Shown one piece after another: positions 6,328 to 7,129 of a DNA stretch of 7,129 bases (position 1 is its first letter; every line of letters starts with the position of its first letter). The DNA is taken from assembly GCA_950075905.1 (NCBI GenBank), contig CATMVR010000252.1, positions 1 to 7,129 of the forward strand. The letters are read 5' to 3'. The position numbers were made by a program, and so were the translations under genes. The notes under the pieces were generated by a model. It made no database searches. It had not been told where the DNA came from and saw only the letters and a list, made by a program, of their open reading frames with translations. Source of the DNA: an uncultured Persicitalea sp. (GTDB lineage Bacteria > Bacteroidota > Bacteroidia > Cytophagales > Spirosomataceae).

Positions 6328-6444
6328 GTGATTGAGAGATTGAGAGAATAATTTTGAAATAGCGATTAAGAGAATAGATTAAAATGAGTGATCGAAAGAA
6401 CTAACAGTTTATTCTCTCAATCACTCAATCTCTCATTCACTCAA
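6328..6444. repeat. Inverted short-unit repeats filling the gap between the two oxidoreductase genes
   Basis: Arms at 6328-6351 and 6409-6432 are reverse complements over 24 bp with two mismatches. They are made of units close to GATTGAGA and enclose 57 nt (6352-6408) that contain further degraded copies but no gene. The outer end continues to 6444 and overlaps the stop codon (6437-6439) and last sense codon of the upstream gene. The right end resembles the end of the cassette at 5137-5155: 16 of 19 bases agree, including an identical 10-mer TCATTCACTC (6433-6442 and 5144-5153). The other arm stops 19 nt before the next ATG. Confidence 0.82.
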
Positions 6445-7129
6445 TAAATTTCGTCCACTTTGTGTCTGTTTTGTCCGATGCTAGTACCGTGTCGATGAAC
6501 TTCATGCCGCGTAGACCATCGTAGACCGTCGGGAAGTCGAAGAGGGAGTTTTGCTCCTTACCTTCCCAGCGGGCGCGTACGGCCAGGGCAAAGTTGCGGT
6601 AGAGGTTGGCAAAAGCCTCGAAGTAGCCTTCGGGATGGCCGGCTGGAATGCGGGTGTGTACCTGGGCGGCATCTGAGAGCTCGCCCACGCCGGTGCGCAG
6701 CAGGCGAGCCGGGCTGCCCTGTACTTTGTGTATCAGCGTGTTGGGTTCCATCTGATTCCATTCCAGACCTCCTAGTTCGCCGTAGATGCGGATGTTAAGG
6801 TCGTTTTCTTCACCATTGCAAATCTGGCTGTTTTGCAGAATGCCCTTAGCTCCGTTGTCGAAGCGCAGCAGTACGTTGGCGTCGTCATCGAGCAGGCGCC
6901 CTTCCACAAAGATGGTCAGATCGGCGCATACCTCACTTATTTTCAGACCGGTGATGTACTCGGCCAGGTTTTCGGCATGCGTCCCGATGTCGCCGATACA
7001 GCCTGCCGCGCCGCTGCGCCTCGGATCGGTCCGCCACTCGGCCTGCTTCAGACCGGCCTGCTCGAGACGCGTCGACAGCCAGCCTTGCGGGTACTGCACC
7101 ACGACCTTGCGCAGCCGACCCAGATCTCC
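6437..7129 (-). CDS. Gfo/Idh/MocA-family oxidoreductase, C-terminal part (5' end beyond window)
   Basis: The frame is open to the right edge, and 230 residues plus the stop are visible. A GTG at 7102 could be taken as a start, but the frame continues upstream as GDLGRLRKVVVQYPQGWL, a standard segment of the C-terminal domain in this family. The real start and the NAD(P)-binding Rossmann domain, with its EKP lysine, therefore lie outside the window. Visible landmarks, numbered from the edge, are EWRTDPRRSGAAGCIGDIGT (31-50) with Asp47 and His51 as the usual substrate-site pair, HAENLAEYITGLK (51-63), DANVLLRFDNGAKGI (83-97), AGHPEGYFEAFANLY (163-177) and FDFPTVYDGLRGMKFID (197-213). The full protein would be expected at about 380-390 residues. 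It is the most upstream gene seen in the operon. Its last sense codon and TGA stop lie inside the repeat described at 6328-6444. Confidence 0.9.
   Translation of the reverse strand, partial: GDLGRLRKVVVQYPQGWLSTRLEQAGLKQAEWRTDPRRSGAAGCIGDIGTHAENLAEYITGLKISEVCADLTIFVEGRLLDDDANVLLRFDNGAKGILQNSQICNGEENDLNIRIYGELGGLEWNQMEPNTLIHKVQGSPARLLRTGVGELSDAAQVHTRIPAGHPEGYFEAFANLYRNFALAVRARWEGKEQNSLFDFPTVYDGLRGMKFIDTVLASDKTDTKWTKFIE

Noticed and set aside
6352..6408. A small gene hidden between the repeat arms
   Set aside because: The 57 nt consist of degraded repeat-like units with stops in the frames examined and show no start followed by a plausible peptide.
7100..7102. GTG at 7102 as the start of the right-most oxidoreductase
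   Set aside because: The frame continues upstream with conserved family sequence (GDLGRLRKVV), and a start here would leave out the whole NAD(P)-binding domain. The gene is cut by the window edge.

Overview
The window is 7.1 kb of what looks like a Bacteroidota chromosome. It is most likely from the Cytophagales (Spirosoma/Dyadobacter-like), judged from four things: the protein families present, the AT-rich leaders without clear Shine-Dalgarno sequences, candidate TAnnTTTG-type -7 promoter elements, and a ThuA-glucose/sorbosone dehydrogenase fusion typical of that group. This assignment is inference; there is no rRNA or other marker. Every gene lies on the minus strand, so transcription runs from high to low coordinates.

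In the order of transcription, the first block is a carbohydrate operon. It holds a Gfo/Idh/MocA oxidoreductase cut by the right window edge (6437-7129), a second complete Gfo/Idh/MocA oxidoreductase (5163-6308), a four-helix-bundle protein of the 23S rRNA intervening-sequence (IVS) family (4644-5048), and a xylose-isomerase-like sugar epimerase/isomerase (3542-4594). A clear intrinsic terminator follows at 3482-3514. Two NAD(P)-type dehydrogenases with a metal-dependent epimerase suggest oxidation-epimerisation-reduction chemistry on a glycoside or sugar, as known for the Ycj enzymes of E. coli. The substrate cannot be read from the sequence.

The second block is a probable two-gene unit: a DUF6268-type outer-membrane beta-barrel protein (2198-3283) followed 49 bp later by a secreted DUF2147 protein (1645-2148). 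It ends in another intrinsic terminator (1578-1615). The third block is a secreted ThuA-domain protein fused to a PQQ-type glucose/sorbosone dehydrogenase (start at 1241). It runs off the left edge after 413 codons. About 400 bp of largely featureless intergenic DNA separates it from the second block.

The most unusual feature is the pair of short-unit repeat structures in the operon's intergenic gaps. The four-helix-bundle gene is bracketed by inverted copies of an 8-bp repeat (unit GAATGATA), with 21 bp of perfect complementarity between the two ends and an extra long hairpin on the upstream side. The gap between the two oxidoreductases has the same layout with a related repeat (unit close to GATTGAGA) but no gene inside. 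Both structures begin at or just after a stop codon and end just before the next start codon. Together they look like a loaded and an empty version of one kind of insertion, resembling the IVS elements that interrupt 23S rRNA genes but placed between protein-coding genes.
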